Shown piece by piece: positions 15,649 to 23,928 of a DNA stretch of 64,000 nucleotides. Under the pieces are notes generated by a model, which saw only the letters and a program-made list of their open reading frames with translations, ran no database searches and was not told where the DNA came from. Position 1 is the stretch's first letter; each line of letters begins with the position of its first letter. Made by a program: the position numbers and the translations under genes. The stretch is from Bradyrhizobium huanghuaihaiense (GTDB lineage Bacteria; Pseudomonadota; Alphaproteobacteria; Rhizobiales; Xanthobacteraceae), in contig NZ_VLLA01000003.1 of assembly GCF_007830635.1 (NCBI RefSeq), positions 248,001-312,000 on the forward strand. Reading direction: 5' to 3'.

Positions 15649-16347
15649 TCACGCGAGCTTCTTGACCTCCGGTCCTGCCGGCTGATGCATCGCCGCATGC
15701 GCGTCATCCGCGATCCACGGTTGCTGATTGACCATCGGCAGCCGCCAGACGGTGCGCTCCGGGCTTGCGAAATAGTCGAGCCGCGTCACCGACACGTTGT
15801 CGATATCGAACGCGAGCCCCTGCTCCGGCAAGTCACCGAGCGCGAGCCCCACCGCGGCTTTGATGGTGCCACCGTGCGCGACCGCGATAATGTCCTGCCC
15901 CGCCGCCTCGATGTTGATGCGCTCGATGGTACGGCGGGTGCGGTTGTAGAGATCCATGAAGCTTTCGCCGCCGGGCGCCGGCTCGTTGATGTCCGCGAAC
16001 CAGCTGGTGCCGACGGGACGGCTGGCAATGAACTGGGCGCGGTTCATGCCCTGCCAGCGTCCGAGATTTTGCTCGGCGAGGTCCGCTTCCCATTTCATCG
16101 AGGCAGGCCGCGGAAAGCCGGCCGCCCAGATCGCTTCGGCCGTCTGATGCGTGCGCTGAAGATTGCTCGAATACCAGACCGCCTTGCGTGGCAGCACTTT
16201 GGCAACAGCATTGAACACATAGGTGTCGCTGGTGTCGCAGGCGATATCGCTCTGCCCGTAGATGTTGCCGCCGTCATTGCGCACCGGCGCGTGACGGACC
16301 CACCACCACCGTGTCATGACCACATTCGGCTTGTCTTCGGCTGCCAT
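15649..16347 (-). CDS. histidine phosphatase family protein
   Basis: From ATG 16347 the product is 232 residues. The phosphoglycerate-mutase-like active site is present: the RHA motif (WVRHAPV, residues 17-22, the nucleophile H19), an arginine in SSNLQRTHQTA, the acidic residue in DLAEQNLGRW, and the second histidine in AVAHGGTIKA. Family members dephosphorylate small metabolites, including alpha-ribazole phosphate and sugar phosphates, and I cannot assign one. It is transcribed divergently from the SDR gene at 16482 across 134 bp. Confidence 0.92.
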   Translation of the reverse strand: MAAEDKPNVVMTRWWWVRHAPVRNDGGNIYGQSDIACDTSDTYVFNAVAKVLPRKAVWYSSNLQRTHQTAEAIWAAGFPRPASMKWEADLAEQNLGRWQGMNRAQFIASRPVGTSWFADINEPAPGGESFMDLYNRTRRTIERINIEAAGQDIIAVAHGGTIKAAVGLALGDLPEQGLAFDIDNVSVTRLDYFASPERTVWRLPMVNQQPWIADDAHAAMHQPAGPEVKKLA

Positions 16348-16481
16348 CGAAACCCTTCCATCCCGTCTGATGTCGCTGTACGTGAGTAGGCAACGTGTCT
16401 CAAGACACTTTACCGTTTGAAATCTTGTTTGAAATTCCGCCGCGCGGCAAGCGTCGCGAGGCCACCACAAGGGAGAAGCGC

Positions 16482-17267
16482 ATGGGTCGTCTGCAAGGCA
16501 AATCCGTCATCATCACCGGCGCCGGCAGCGGCATCGGTCGTGCGGCCGCGCTGCTGTTCACCAAGGAAGGCGCAAAACTGATCGCCGTCGATCGCACCGA
16601 GGCAGTGAACGAGACCGTCGCGGAGATCAAGAAGGCCGGCGGTGTCGCGGAAGCGATGGTTGCCGATGCCGGCTCCGAAAAGGACGTGATCGCCGTCATC
16701 GACAAGGCGGTGAAGACGCATGGCCGGCTCGACGTGATCTGGGCCAATGCCGGCGTCTCCGGCGGGCTCGTCCCGCTCGCCGAGCAGACCGTCGAGCACT
16801 GGCAGGAGATTTTGCGCGTCAATCTTATCGGACCGTTCCTCGCGGTGAAATACGCGATGCCGCATATGGTGAAGCAGCAATCGGGCGCGATCGTGCTCAC
16901 CGCCTCCGTCGCAGGCCTCAAGGCCGGCGCGAGCGGGCATCCGTATGCGGCGAGCAAGGCCGGCGTGATCAGCCTGGTGCAGACCACGGCCTATTCGCTC
17001 ACCGGCACTGGCGTGCGCATCAACGCGGTCTGCCCCGGCCTGATCGAAACCGGCATGACCAAGCCGATCTTCGACCGCGCCAAGGAGCGCGGCACCCAGG
17101 ACAAGATCGGCCAGCTCAATCCGCTGAAGCGCCCCGGCCAGCCGCACGAGCTCGCGGCGATGGGACTGTTTTTGGCAAGCGACGAGGCTTCGTATGTCAA
17201 CGGCCAGGCGTTCCCGGTGGACGGCGGCCTCACGGCATCGATGCCGTATACGGGGAAGCCGGTTTAG
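16482..17267 (+). CDS. SDR-family oxidoreductase
   Basis: From ATG 16482, preceded by GGGAG, the protein is 261 residues. Motifs are TGAGSGIG (13-20), NAGVSGG near 90, catalytic S in LTASVAG, YAASK near 155-159, NAVCPG, and a C-terminal YVNGQAFPVDGG. The pattern is typical of classical SDRs of the 3-oxoacyl-ACP-reductase-like group. The substrate is unknown. It is divergent from the histidine phosphatase gene and is followed by about 1 kb of repeats. Confidence 0.92.
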   Translation: MGRLQGKSVIITGAGSGIGRAAALLFTKEGAKLIAVDRTEAVNETVAEIKKAGGVAEAMVADAGSEKDVIAVIDKAVKTHGRLDVIWANAGVSGGLVPLAEQTVEHWQEILRVNLIGPFLAVKYAMPHMVKQQSGAIVLTASVAGLKAGASGHPYAASKAGVISLVQTTAYSLTGTGVRINAVCPGLIETGMTKPIFDRAKERGTQDKIGQLNPLKRPGQPHELAAMGLFLASDEASYVNGQAFPVDGGLTASMPYTGKPV

Positions 17268-17274
17268 GCACGTG

Positions 17275-17407
17275 CTCTCGTGTCCCGGACGCGACGCAGC
17301 GCGCAAGCGTTGCGGCGCAGAGCCGGGACCCAGAGTGCCGCAAGCATGGGCCCCGGCTCTGCAGCGCACCGTCGAAGAGACGCTGCGCTGCGTCCGGGGC
17401 ACGAGAG
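17275..17407. repeat. dispersed palindromic repeat, family A copy 2
   Basis: This copy has the same ends as 14593-14733 (CTCTCGTGTCCCGGACGCG and CGTCCGGGGCACGAGAG) with internal CAGAGCCGGGACCC and GGGCCCCGGCTCTG. The terminal arms can pair along their length. It begins a few bases after the SDR stop codon. Confidence 0.75.
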
Positions 17408-17431
17408 CGGAGTTGTCGCGCACATCGACCC

Positions 17432-17518
17432 CGTCATTGCGAGCGCAGCGAAGCAATCCAGAGTCCTTCCGCGGAAAGACTCTGGATTGCTTCGTCGCAA
17501 GGGCTCCTCGCAATGACG
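17432..17518. repeat. dispersed palindromic repeat, family B copy 1
   Basis: The element runs from CGTCATTGCGAGCGCAGCG to CTCGCAATGACG, with the internal pair AAGCAATCCAGAGTC and GACTCTGGATTGCTT. Other copies are at 19503-19588 and 20348-20428. It is a transcribable hairpin of the REP type; members of such families are described for Bradyrhizobium. Confidence 0.8.
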
Positions 17519-17539
17519 GAGTGTGGGGTGACGGCATAG

Positions 17540-18130
17540 CTTCTTCAATTCGCGTTTCCCTCGCAGACACAGCTTCGCATCCTCGCGGCATCTTCCGCCC
17601 GAGCTTTGCTTGGCTGCCCCCAGTGAAAGAGGGCGCAGGGAAGACCGGGTGCCGGCCGGGCACCCACGGTCCACTGTGCGAAAGGTGGCAACAAAGAATT
17701 TGCACAGCGGCATACAGGTGAAGCCAAACATCCGGCCTTCCCTGCGCAGTGGTTTTACGGCTTATGTCGTGATCTCCCCGGGGAGCGATGCACTATTGCC
17801 CCGTCGCCGTGCGGATGACTGATGCGCGGACCCGGTCGGGCCGCAACATCACCGCAAGACTTGACGCACAGACCCCGGGCGTCAGGACCACACGATTTTG
17901 CCGTACGTGAACCGCACCTGTCGCTGGCGCGAGGACTTCGCTCACAGTTGCCTGCCCTGCGAAGCTTTTCGCGCCGGTGCAACTCACGTCCACCGCCGCC
18001 CGGCCCGCGTTCGTGACGATCGCGATACGCCCCTCTTCCTTGGGCCGGGTTGCGCAAACTATCCGTCAATTCCGAATTTCGGTAAAGTAGAATATTTTCG
18101 GCGAGCGGTCTCGACCAATGGATGGCGTGT
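17540..18130. repeat. large dispersed intergenic repeat (family G), no gene
   Basis: This stretch has many short frames on both strands but none reads as a protein. It contains the inverted pair GCGCAGGGAAG (about 17635) and CTTCCCTGCGC (about 17739), and the dyad GTGCCGGCCGGGCAC. From memory, near-identical stretches of several hundred bases occur between genes in other Bradyrhizobium genomes and are often annotated as false hypothetical proteins. Boundaries are approximate. Confidence 0.5.
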
Positions 18131-18160
18131 TTTGCCCGACGGGCAACACAAGGAATTGTA

Positions 18161-18234
18161 GCCCGGATGAGCGAAGCGACATCCGGGATTCACGGCACGA
18201 GCCTTCCCGGATGTCGCTACGCTCATCCGGGTTA
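18161..18234. repeat. dispersed palindromic repeat (family C)
   Basis: GCCCGGATGAGCGAAGCGAC at the left is mirrored by GTCGCTACGCTCATCCGGGT at the right, with inner ATCCGGG/CCCGGAT, giving a hairpin of roughly 27 paired bases. A separate small hairpin TTGCCCG/CGGGCAA lies just upstream (18132-18146). Confidence 0.75.
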
Positions 18235-18326
18235 CGGAACTGTGTTGATTTGCCCGACCGCCCATCGCATTGGTATGGTTCCTGCAGGCAACTCAGCCTC
18301 TCCAATCTCCTGACAAGACCGTGACA

Positions 18327-19499
18327 ATGCCAAGCTCAAGACCCGACCGTATCCGAAAACTCCTCGCCGACCTCGTCGGCTTCGACACCATCAGCGACCG
18401 CACCAACCTGCCTCTGATCGCCCATATCGAGAGCTATCTTGCCGCGTTCGGCATCAAGGGCGAGCGCATCACCGACGAGACCGGGCAGAAGGCCGCGCTG
18501 TGGGTCACGATCGGGCCGCAGGACCAGCCGGGCTTCGTGCTGTCGGGCCACACGGACGTGGTTCCCGTCGTGGGCCAGGACTGGAGCCATGATCCGTTCA
18601 AGCTCATCGAGCGTGACGGCAAGCTCTACGGCCGCGGCACCACCGACATGAAGGGCTTTGTCGCGGTGTGCCTCGCCATGGCGCCGGAGATGCTGGAAGC
18701 CAGGCTCAAGACGCCGATTCATCTGGCGATCTCCTACGACGAGGAGATCGGCTGCGTCGGCGTGCGGCCGATGCTGCACGAGGTCGCGAAGAAGAAGGTA
18801 AGGCCGCTCGGCGCCTTCATCGGCGAGCCGACCCAGATGCAGGTTATCATCGGGCACAAGGGCAAGCACGGCGTCCGCGCCACGTTCCACGGGCTCGCCC
18901 GCCACTCCTCGATCGCGCCCGACGGCGTCAATGCGATCGAATATGCAGCCGAGCTGATCGTCGAGATTCGCCGCCGCGCGGTGGCGCTCGCGGCTGCGCG
19001 ATCGACGGACAGCCTCTACGACGTTCCGCACTCGACCCTGCTCACCAGCATCGTGCATGGCGGTGCCGCGCTGAACATCGTGCCCGACACCTGCGCGGTG
19101 GATTTCGAATGCCGCGGCATCGGCATCACCGAGTCGCGCGAGGTCACGGATGCGATCGTCGCCTGGGCCAAGGCGGAACTCGAGCCGGCGATGAAGGCGA
19201 GGCATCCGGACTGCGGCATCGATTTCGAGGAGATCCTCGACTATCCCGCGCTCGACACCGCCGCCGACGCGGCCATCGTCACGCTGGCCAAGAGCCTTGC
19301 AGGACGCAACGACCACGCCAAGGTCGCCTTCGGCACCGAGGCGAGTTTGTTTGCGAGCATGGCCGACATCCCCTCGGTCGTGATCGGCCCCGGCGCGATC
19401 GCCCAGGCGCATACGCCTGATGAGTTCGTGGAGATGGCGGAACTGGAGAAGTGTGCGGGGTTCGTGGAGAGACTGATCGCGCATTGCGCGAAGGGGTAG
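18327..19499 (+). CDS. argE: acetylornithine deacetylase, M20 family
   Basis: From ATG 18327 the protein is 390 residues, the normal length for ArgE. M20 metallopeptidase residues are present: SGHTDVVP (metal histidine and aspartate, near 73-80), RGTTDMKGF (bridging aspartate), YDEEIGCVG (catalytic and metal glutamates), a dimerisation domain starting HKGKHGVRATFHG, and a late histidine in AHTPDEFVEM. It hydrolyses N-acetylornithine to ornithine in arginine synthesis. Other M20 amidohydrolase roles are possible because rhizobia usually make arginine through ArgJ, and no other arg genes are nearby. Confidence 0.85.
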   Translation: MPSSRPDRIRKLLADLVGFDTISDRTNLPLIAHIESYLAAFGIKGERITDETGQKAALWVTIGPQDQPGFVLSGHTDVVPVVGQDWSHDPFKLIERDGKLYGRGTTDMKGFVAVCLAMAPEMLEARLKTPIHLAISYDEEIGCVGVRPMLHEVAKKKVRPLGAFIGEPTQMQVIIGHKGKHGVRATFHGLARHSSIAPDGVNAIEYAAELIVEIRRRAVALAAARSTDSLYDVPHSTLLTSIVHGGAALNIVPDTCAVDFECRGIGITESREVTDAIVAWAKAELEPAMKARHPDCGIDFEEILDYPALDTAADAAIVTLAKSLAGRNDHAKVAFGTEASLFASMADIPSVVIGPGAIAQAHTPDEFVEMAELEKCAGFVERLIAHCAKG

Positions 19500-19502
19500 T
19501 CT

Positions 19503-19588
19503 CGTCATTGCGAGGAGCGAAGCGACGAAGCAATCCAGACTGTCGCCGCGGAAAGACTCTGGATTGCTTCGCTTCGCTCGCAATGACG
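19503..19588. repeat. dispersed palindromic repeat, family B copy 2
   Basis: CGTCATTGCGAGGAGCGAAG to CTCGCAATGACG, with inner GCAATCCAGA and TCTGGATTGC. It starts 4 bases after the argE stop and lies between convergent genes. Confidence 0.8.
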
Positions 19589-19616
19589 AGAGTGTGTGGG
19601 AACAGAGCGCTGCGCC

Positions 19617-20243
19617 TCACCGCTCTTGCAAGGCCAGCCTGACACCGACGGCGCAGTAGATGGTCCCAACCACCTTGCCCTGCCACTTCACCACGGCCGG
19701 GTGGCGGCGCAGCAGATTGCCGAGACGGCCGGCGCCGACGGCGAACACGACGGTGCTGAGCAGGCCAAGCAGCACGAAGACGGTGCCGAGGATCGCAAGC
19801 TGAACTGCGATCACACCGTGCTCCGGCCGCACGAATTGCGGCAGGAAGGCGAGGAAGAACAGCGCCGTCTTGGGATTGAGCACTTCGGTCAGCACGGCCT
19901 GCCGGAAGGCGCGGCCCGCCCCGATCGTGGTGGCGCCGCCGTTCAGCTCGATCGGCGCCTTGTCGAGCATGGCGCGAATGCCGAGATAGATCAGGAACGC
20001 CGCGCCGGCATATTTGACGATGCTGAAGAGCAGCGCGGATGTCGCAATGATCGCCGAGAGGCCTACGATCGCCATGCTGGTGTGGATCAAGTCACCGGCC
20101 GCAATCCCCGCGCCCGTCGCGATGCCCACCCTCGTTCCCGAGCTGACGGCCCGCGCCATGGTCAATAAGGTCGCCGGACCGGGAATGAAGACAAAACCGA
20201 GGACGATGAGGACGTACGTGATGAGCGTGGTGTGATCGATCAT
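19617..20243 (-). CDS. LysE family translocator
   Basis: The 208-residue protein has about six hydrophobic helices and the LysE/RhtB family signature near the N terminus (VFIPGPATLLTMARAVSSG, residues about 18-36). It closes with VGTIYCAVGVRLAL, a typical final helix. Family members export amino acids such as lysine, threonine or homoserine from the cytoplasm. The particular substrate cannot be told. It converges with argE, with a family B repeat between them. Confidence 0.92.
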   Translation of the reverse strand: MIDHTTLITYVLIVLGFVFIPGPATLLTMARAVSSGTRVGIATGAGIAAGDLIHTSMAIVGLSAIIATSALLFSIVKYAGAAFLIYLGIRAMLDKAPIELNGGATTIGAGRAFRQAVLTEVLNPKTALFFLAFLPQFVRPEHGVIAVQLAILGTVFVLLGLLSTVVFAVGAGRLGNLLRRHPAVVKWQGKVVGTIYCAVGVRLALQER

Positions 20244-20347
20244 GCGCGGGTCTCACGTGGCTTGGGCGCACACAGAAATACAAGGACACGGTCGCTTGCG
20301 AAAGGCGCTGACACGGCGTGAATTGCGAGTCTCGTATTCCGCCTCCT

Positions 20348-20428
20348 CGTCATTGCGAGCGCAGCGAAGCAATCCAGACTGCCCGCCGCGGAAAGAATCT
20401 GGATTGCTTCGCTTCGCTCGCAATGACG
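20348..20428. repeat. dispersed palindromic repeat, family B copy 3
   Basis: CGTCATTGCGAGCGCAGCGA to GCTCGCAATGACG, with inner GCAATCCAGA and TCTGGATTGC. It is in the region upstream of the LysE gene and downstream of the kinase-like gene. Confidence 0.8.
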
Positions 20429-20454
20429 GTGGAACGAGCTCGCCTCATCACAGC

Positions 20455-20552
20455 TGTCATACCCCGGCTTGACCGGGGCATCCAGTACGCCGCGGCTTCT
20501 CGGTTCGTACACTGGCGTCACTGGAATAGTGGATTGCCCGCTTTCGCGGGCA
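20455..20552. repeat. dispersed palindromic repeat (family F)
   Basis: The element has CCCCGGCTTGACCGGGG (hairpin) near 20463-20479 followed by GGATTGCCCGCTTTCGCGGG (second hairpin) near 20532-20551. This pair of hairpins in this order is another pattern common between Bradyrhizobium genes. Confidence 0.6.
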
Positions 20553-20572
20553 AAATAGCGACGCGCCAAAGC

Positions 20573-20600
20573 AAAAAAGGCGCGGCCATCGACCGCGCCT
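20573..20600 (-). terminator. rho-independent terminator of the kinase-like gene
   Basis: On the minus strand AGGCGCGG pairs with CCGCGCCT around a 7-base loop (20578-20585 with 20593-20600), followed by six U residues. It lies 10 bp beyond the stop codon of the leftward gene at 20610. Confidence 0.85.
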
Positions 20601-20609
20601 TCGCTAGTC

Positions 20610-21668
20610 CTACACCGCGCCCGCCTTCTGCGCGTACTGCCATGACGCCTGCGACAGCGGCACGGTGCGCTTGGCTGACTCCAGCGCCTTGGCGTTGGCG
20701 GCGGTGCCGTCGCGGATGCGGCCGGCGATGCCCTGGGTGATGCCGGCGAGGCGGAACAGATTGTAGGAGAAGTACCAGTTGAGGTCAGGCACGCTCACCC
20801 TGGTGACGTTGCAGTAGATCTGCGCGGCCTCTTCCAGGCTCGGAATGTTGAGCGCCTTGAGGTCGACGCCCTGCAAGCCCGGCATGATCCACTGCATGAG
20901 CAGATAGGTGAAGTCGGCCATGGGATCGCCGAGCGTCGACAGCTCCCAGTCCAGCACGGCCTGAACGCGCGGTTCCGTTGCGTGGAAAATCATGTTGTCG
21001 AGGCGATAGTCGCCGTGGACGATCGAGACGCGCGCCTGCTCCGGCACGGTCTTGGGCAGCCATTCGGCGACCTTCTCGAACTCGGGAATGTGCTGCGTTT
21101 CCGAGGCCCGATACTGTTTGGTCCAGCGGTCGATCTGCCGCGCGAAATAATTGCCGGGCTTGCCGAAATCGCCGAGGCCGATCGAAACAGGGTCGAACAT
21201 GTGGAGTTTCGCCAGCGTCTCGATCTTGCTGGTGAAGATCTTGCGGCGCGCGTCGGCATCCTGGCTCGGCAGCGTCGGATCCCAGAATACCCGGCCCTCC
21301 TCCATCGACATGATGTAGAAGGCAGCGCCAATGACGCTGTCGTCCTGGCACAGCGCATAGGCGTGCGCGACCGGAAAGCCCTGCTTTCCAAGCGCCGCGA
21401 TGACGCGATACTCGCGATCGACCGCATGCGCCGACGGCAGCAGCTTGCCGAACGGCTTGCGGCGCATCACGTAGGAACGCTTCGGCGTGTTGAGGCGATA
21501 GGTCGGGTTGGACTGGCCGCCCTTGAACTGCAGCACGACCAGCGGGCCTTCAAAACCTTCGACGTTCTCGCGCATCCACGCCTCGAGGCGCAGCTCGTCG
21601 AAACGATGCCGCTCCTCGACCGGCTTGGTGCCCGAGAACTCCTCGTCTTTCCTGACGCCGTCAGCCAC
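20610..21668 (-). CDS. APH-fold phosphotransferase, ACAD10/11 or LvaA-like kinase
   Basis: The 352-residue protein has the aminoglycoside-phosphotransferase fold: a glycine-rich nucleotide loop region (FKGGQSNPTYRL, 48-59), a lysine-type strand YVMRRKPFG (66-74), catalytic loop HGDYRLDN (218-225) and metal-binding DWELSTLGDP (240-249). The last motif is characteristic of the subgroup fused to acyl-CoA dehydrogenase in human ACAD10/11. Relatives such as LvaA phosphorylate 4-hydroxyacyl-CoA. It follows an acyl-CoA dehydrogenase gene on the same strand (gap about 147 bp), matching the split arrangement. Antibiotic resistance is unlikely. Confidence 0.88.
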   Translation of the reverse strand: MADGVRKDEEFSGTKPVEERHRFDELRLEAWMRENVEGFEGPLVVLQFKGGQSNPTYRLNTPKRSYVMRRKPFGKLLPSAHAVDREYRVIAALGKQGFPVAHAYALCQDDSVIGAAFYIMSMEEGRVFWDPTLPSQDADARRKIFTSKIETLAKLHMFDPVSIGLGDFGKPGNYFARQIDRWTKQYRASETQHIPEFEKVAEWLPKTVPEQARVSIVHGDYRLDNMIFHATEPRVQAVLDWELSTLGDPMADFTYLLMQWIMPGLQGVDLKALNIPSLEEAAQIYCNVTRVSVPDLNWYFSYNLFRLAGITQGIAGRIRDGTAANAKALESAKRTVPLSQASWQYAQKAGAV

Positions 21669-21815
21669 GGTGACGCTCCCTCTTCAGTCCTGACCATTTC
21701 AGGTCGAGCATGATCCTAGCGGGCCACAGCTGATGCACTTGCGTCAAGCCGTCGTCCGCCGTGGATCATGCCCCGTCGTTTCTTCAAGTCGGGAGCGCCG
21801 CTTGGGCTCCCCCTG

Positions 21816-23051
21816 TCAATGACTGGGAGAGTTTGCATACTTCCGAAGTTCAAGTCTGGCAATGGCGCGATTGTGCACCTCGTCCGGACCGTCGGCGAGA
21901 CGAAGCGTGCGGATGTGGGCGTAGTCTTTGGCAAGGCCCGCCTCATCCGAGACGCCGGCGCCGCCAAAGGCCTGGATCGCCTGATCGATGATCTTCAAGG
22001 CCATGTTGGGGCCTGCAACCTTGATCATGGCGATCTCGAGCTGCGCGGTCTTGTTGCCGACCTTGTCCATCATGTCGGCGGCCTTGAGGCACAGCAGGCG
22101 GTTCATCTCGATGTCGGTGCGGGCCTCGCCGATACGCTGCTCCCACACACTGTGCTCGATGATCTTCTTGCCGAACGCGGAGCGCGAGGCGAGCCGCTTC
22201 ACCATCTTCTCCAGCGCCTCCTCGGCCTTGCCGATGGTGCGCATGCAGTGGTGAATACGGCCCGGGCCGAGGCGGCCCTGCGCGATCTCGAAGCCGCGGC
22301 CTTCGCCGAGCAGGATGTTCTCCTTCGGCACGCGCACGTTCTCGAGCAACACCTGGGCATGGCCGTGCGGCGCGTCGTCGAAGCCGAACACGGGCAGCAT
22401 CTTCTCGACCTTGATTCCGGGCGTGTCGAGCGGAACCAGGATCTGCGACTGCTGCTGGTGCTTGGCGGCCTTGGGATCGGTCTTGCCCATCAGGATCGCG
22501 ATCTTGCAGCGGGGATCGCCGACGCCGGACGACCACCATTTGCGGCCGTTGATGACGTAGTGATCGCCGTCCTTCTCGATACGCGTCTCGATGTTGGTGG
22601 CATCGGACGATGCGACTGCGGGTTCCGTCATCAGGAAGGCCGAGCGGATCTCGCCGTCCATCAGCGGACGCAGCCATTTGCGCTTCTGCTCCTTGGTGGC
22701 GTAGCGCATGAACACTTCCATATTGCCGGTGTCGGGCGCGGAACAGTTGAACACCTCGGAGGCCCAGGTGATGCGGCCCATCTCTTCCGACAGCAGCGCG
22801 TATTCGAGATTGGTCAATCCCGCGCCGCGGAATTCATCATCTTCATGCTCGTTCGGCGGCATGAACATGTTCCAGAGGCCTTCGGCCTTCGCCTTCTTCT
22901 TGAGGTCCTCCAGCACCGGGATGACCTTCCAGCGCTCGCCGCTGCGATCCTGCTCGTCATAAACAGGGACCGCCGGGCGCACGTGCTTGGCCATGAAGGA
23001 CCGCACGCGGTCGAGCCATTCCTTCTGCTTGGGGGACAGGTCGAAATCCAT
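21816..23051 (-). CDS. acyl-CoA dehydrogenase, LvaC/ACAD10-11-like
   Basis: From ATG 23051 the protein is 411 residues. The acyl-CoA dehydrogenase layout is clear: helical N-terminal domain ([17 protein letters not shown]), middle beta domain with [17 protein letters not shown] (FAD contact) and KWWSSG, and C-terminal helices including [23 protein letters not shown]-like helix and QAFGGAGVS. The [12 protein letters not shown] segment and overall length fit the ACAD10/11 subgroup. Together with the kinase-like gene downstream it may turn 4-hydroxyacyl-CoA into a 2-enoyl-CoA. It is divergent from a TetR gene. Confidence 0.92.
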   Translation of the reverse strand: MDFDLSPKQKEWLDRVRSFMAKHVRPAVPVYDEQDRSGERWKVIPVLEDLKKKAKAEGLWNMFMPPNEHEDDEFRGAGLTNLEYALLSEEMGRITWASEVFNCSAPDTGNMEVFMRYATKEQKRKWLRPLMDGEIRSAFLMTEPAVASSDATNIETRIEKDGDHYVINGRKWWSSGVGDPRCKIAILMGKTDPKAAKHQQQSQILVPLDTPGIKVEKMLPVFGFDDAPHGHAQVLLENVRVPKENILLGEGRGFEIAQGRLGPGRIHHCMRTIGKAEEALEKMVKRLASRSAFGKKIIEHSVWEQRIGEARTDIEMNRLLCLKAADMMDKVGNKTAQLEIAMIKVAGPNMALKIIDQAIQAFGGAGVSDEAGLAKDYAHIRTLRLADGPDEVHNRAIARLELRKYANSPSH

Positions 23052-23189
23052 GGGACGCTCCTCGTTTCTCTCTCGTTGGTCCTTTTGCGCCGGACTGTCC
23101 TCCCGCCGCGCGCGGCCCGCAAGCGCGAATGCGCAAACTTGCGAGCGCCCCGGAACCCAGCGCAGTTGCGAACGAGTCCCGATTGCGGA

Positions 23190-23218
23190 TTGACTTTTCC
23201 CGGCCTTCAAACGATAGT
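23190..23218 (+). promoter_or_regulatory. predicted sigma-70-type promoter of the TetR gene
   Basis: TTGACT (23190-23195) and GATAGT (23213-23218) are separated by 17 bp, upstream of the regulator gene at 23263. The -10 box lies inside the inverted repeat 23206-23236, which suggests repression by occlusion. Confidence 0.5.
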
Positions 23219-23236
23219 TTCATACAACTGTTTGAA
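23206..23236. promoter_or_regulatory. inverted repeat, putative TetR operator
   Basis: TTCAAAC (23206-23212) and GTTTGAA (23230-23236) face each other across 17 bp, with an inner partial dyad around ATAGTTTCATACAACT. It lies between the acyl-CoA dehydrogenase and TetR genes, where autoregulated operators usually sit. Confidence 0.6.
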
Positions 23237-23262
23237 TTGCAACTCCCTCCCCGAGGGCACCC

Positions 23263-23925
23263 ATGGCCAGCGATCATACGAGGTCTGCCATTCTCGCCGC
23301 CGCCGAACGGCTCTATGCCGATCGCGGCTTCGGCGACGTGACGCTGCGCGACATCGTCGCGGAGGCCGGCGTCAACCTCGCCGCGGTGAACTATCATTTC
23401 GGCTCCAAGGACGAGCTGATCGCAGAATTGTTCGTCACCCGCTCGATCGCCACCAACCGCGAGCGTTTGCGCGAACTGAAGGCGGCGGAAGAAGAAGGCG
23501 GCGGCCGCGCGCCGATCGAGGTGATCTTGCGGGCGCTGGTCGGGCCGACCTTGCGGGGCTGCCTGGGGCCTGAGAACCAGCGCTCGACCGCAGCGCGCTT
23601 CATGATCCGCGCCTCGATCGAATCCGTGCCGCCGATCCGCCGCATCAAGAACCGCGAGATCGACCATTTGCGCAAATTCGCCGGCGCGATGCGCAGGTCC
23701 CTGCCCGACCGCAACGACGTCGATATCTATTGGGGCCTCAACTTCGCGCTCGCGATGGCACACCACACCATTCGCGAGAGCGAGCGCCTGACAAAGCTGT
23801 CGGAAGGCAAATGCGACCTCGACGACGTCGAGGACGTGGTCGCGCGCGTCGTCAGCGTTGCGACGATGGCGCTGACGGCGGGACGGGCGGAAGCGAAGGC
23901 GCCGTCAAAGGTGGCGGCGCGCTAG
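23263..23925 (+). CDS. TetR/AcrR family transcriptional regulator
   Basis: The 220-residue protein has a TetR N-terminal helix-turn-helix: RSAILAAAERLYADRGF, then VTLRDIVAEAGVNLAAVNYHFGSKDEL (about residues 27-53, split here by the turn). The C-terminal ligand-binding domain resembles the DUF1956/CerR-like type with LRALVGPTLRGCLGPE and RFMIRASIES. It is divergent from the acyl-CoA dehydrogenase gene with a dyad in the gap, so it probably represses that gene and itself, released by an acyl-CoA or related metabolite. Confidence 0.93.
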   Translation: MASDHTRSAILAAAERLYADRGFGDVTLRDIVAEAGVNLAAVNYHFGSKDELIAELFVTRSIATNRERLRELKAAEEEGGGRAPIEVILRALVGPTLRGCLGPENQRSTAARFMIRASIESVPPIRRIKNREIDHLRKFAGAMRRSLPDRNDVDIYWGLNFALAMAHHTIRESERLTKLSEGKCDLDDVEDVVARVVSVATMALTAGRAEAKAPSKVAAR

Positions 23926-23928
23926 ACC

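Noticed and set aside
17600..18060. Several possible hypothetical proteins
   Set aside because: All are short, overlapping on both strands and poor in composition; the stretch behaves as an intergenic repeat.
20610..21668. Aminoglycoside resistance kinase
   Set aside because: The DWELSTLGDP motif and the adjacent acyl-CoA dehydrogenase point to the ACAD10/11-like metabolic subgroup.
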